The notes under the pieces: model-generated
Told to the model about the DNA's origin: nothing
Seen by the model: the letters and a program-made list of their open reading frames with translations, nothing else
Databases searched by the model: none
Position numbers and translations under genes: made by a program
Source: Stramonita haemastoma
Taxonomy: Eukaryota > Mollusca > Gastropoda > Neogastropoda > Muricidae
Assembly (NCBI GenBank): GCA_030674155.1
Contig: JASPKP010005047.1
Span: 1-16,552 of the forward strand
DNA length: 16,552 nucleotides
Direction of reading: 5' to 3'
Shown: positions 16,208 through 16,552 of the stretch, piece after piece
Position numbering within the stretch: position 1 is the first letter of the stretch
How the letters are laid out: every line of letters starts with the position of its first letter

Positions 16208-16552
16208 TTGACTTTTTTTTTCTTTTTGTTTAAACATTTTCCACTACATCATCATTGCATTTTTTTTTCATCATTTTTTGTGTTTTCAACTTTTTCATCA
16301 TATCAGTGTTTTTGTTGCCATAAAATCTTTAGGTAGGTGGGTTTTTTACAAAACGGATTTTTGACGTAGACCGGGCAGTTTGAACCGGCCACTTTAATCC
16401 CCCATGTCCCCAAAAAGTGCCCCTGTCCCCCCCAAATCCCATGCCCACAAGTGGCCATTCCCCAAAATGGCCATGTCTCACAAGTTCCCAAATTTCCCCC
16501 AAAGTGGCCAGTCCCACAAAATTTGGGCCCTGTCCCCCCAAAACCCACAAGG
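16208..16552. repeat. Block E copy 2: array-terminal block with GTGGCC minisatellite
   Basis: After the end of B6 (CTTTTAGTGTTGAC) it aligns with E1: TTTCTTTTTGTTT, CATCATTGCATTTTTTTTCA, TTAGGTAGGTGGG and TTTGAACCGGCCACTT, then roughly 16 bp AGTGGCCAGTCCCACA-type repeats from about 16390 to the window end. The Gly/Trp/His-rich reverse frames are products of this repeat. Confidence 0.75.

Noticed and set aside
16303..16550. Gly/Trp/His-rich reverse-strand open frames (also 3101-3472)
   Set aside because: Products of the 16 bp GTGGCC minisatellite in block E; the frames run through the repeat.
1..16552. Bacterial or phage accessory system
   Set aside because: No operons, ribosome-binding sites or compact genes. 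Microsatellites, SINEs and satellite arrays show eukaryotic DNA.

Overview
KIND OF SEQUENCE. This is non-coding, repeat-dominated eukaryotic DNA. I found no credible intact protein gene, rRNA, tRNA, CRISPR array, operon or ribosome-binding site. Long (CA)n tracts, minisatellites and tRNA-derived SINE pieces (A-box/B-box promoter remnants at about 4694, 7147 and, headless, at 612-623) point to an animal. The SINE style would suit a marine invertebrate, perhaps a mollusc, but that is a low-confidence guess. Bases 1 to about 1950 look clean. From about 1950 onward, aligned repeat copies differ mostly by 1-3 base losses and by short runs of C, A, T or G replacing mixed sequence. This looks like poorly polished long-read consensus, so much of the apparent divergence may be error and reading frames are unreliable. 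LAYOUT. Most of the window is built from a few long blocks that recur in fixed order, named here A, B, T, C, D, E and F. A (about 600 bp) ends in a tRNA-SINE remnant. B (about 470 bp) is T-rich with a loose 26-28 bp period. T (about 100 bp) is a linker. C is an array of 115-142 bp units, each centred on a short hairpin. D (about 240 bp) is a tail. E carries a roughly 16 bp GTGGCC-type minisatellite. F (about 470 bp) is a coding-like insert that replaces the rest of D. The order is: A1-B1-T1-C1-D1-A2(deleted)-E1 (1 to about 3345); an unrelated spacer of simple repeats, poly-G runs, (CA)n, SINEs and a GT-rich minisatellite (about 3345-7612); then A3-B3-T3-C3-D3-F1-T-C4, A4-B4-T4-C5-D4, A5-B5-T5-C6-D5-F2-T-C7 and A6-B6-E2 (about 7613-16552). 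The window opens inside the end of a D block, so the array continues to the left. HOW THE PARTS RELATE. Both arrays terminate in the same E block joined at the same point. Two identical D-to-A shortcut junctions follow the two F-containing units. This implies duplication of whole multi-block units rather than independent rearrangements. A tandem-repeat core between fixed flanks resembles non-autonomous rolling-circle (Helentron/HINE, bivalve 'pearl'-like) elements, but no diagnostic termini were proven. The best candidates for follow-up are the A-B-T-C-D(-F) composite unit, its hairpin satellite, and the coding-like F block.
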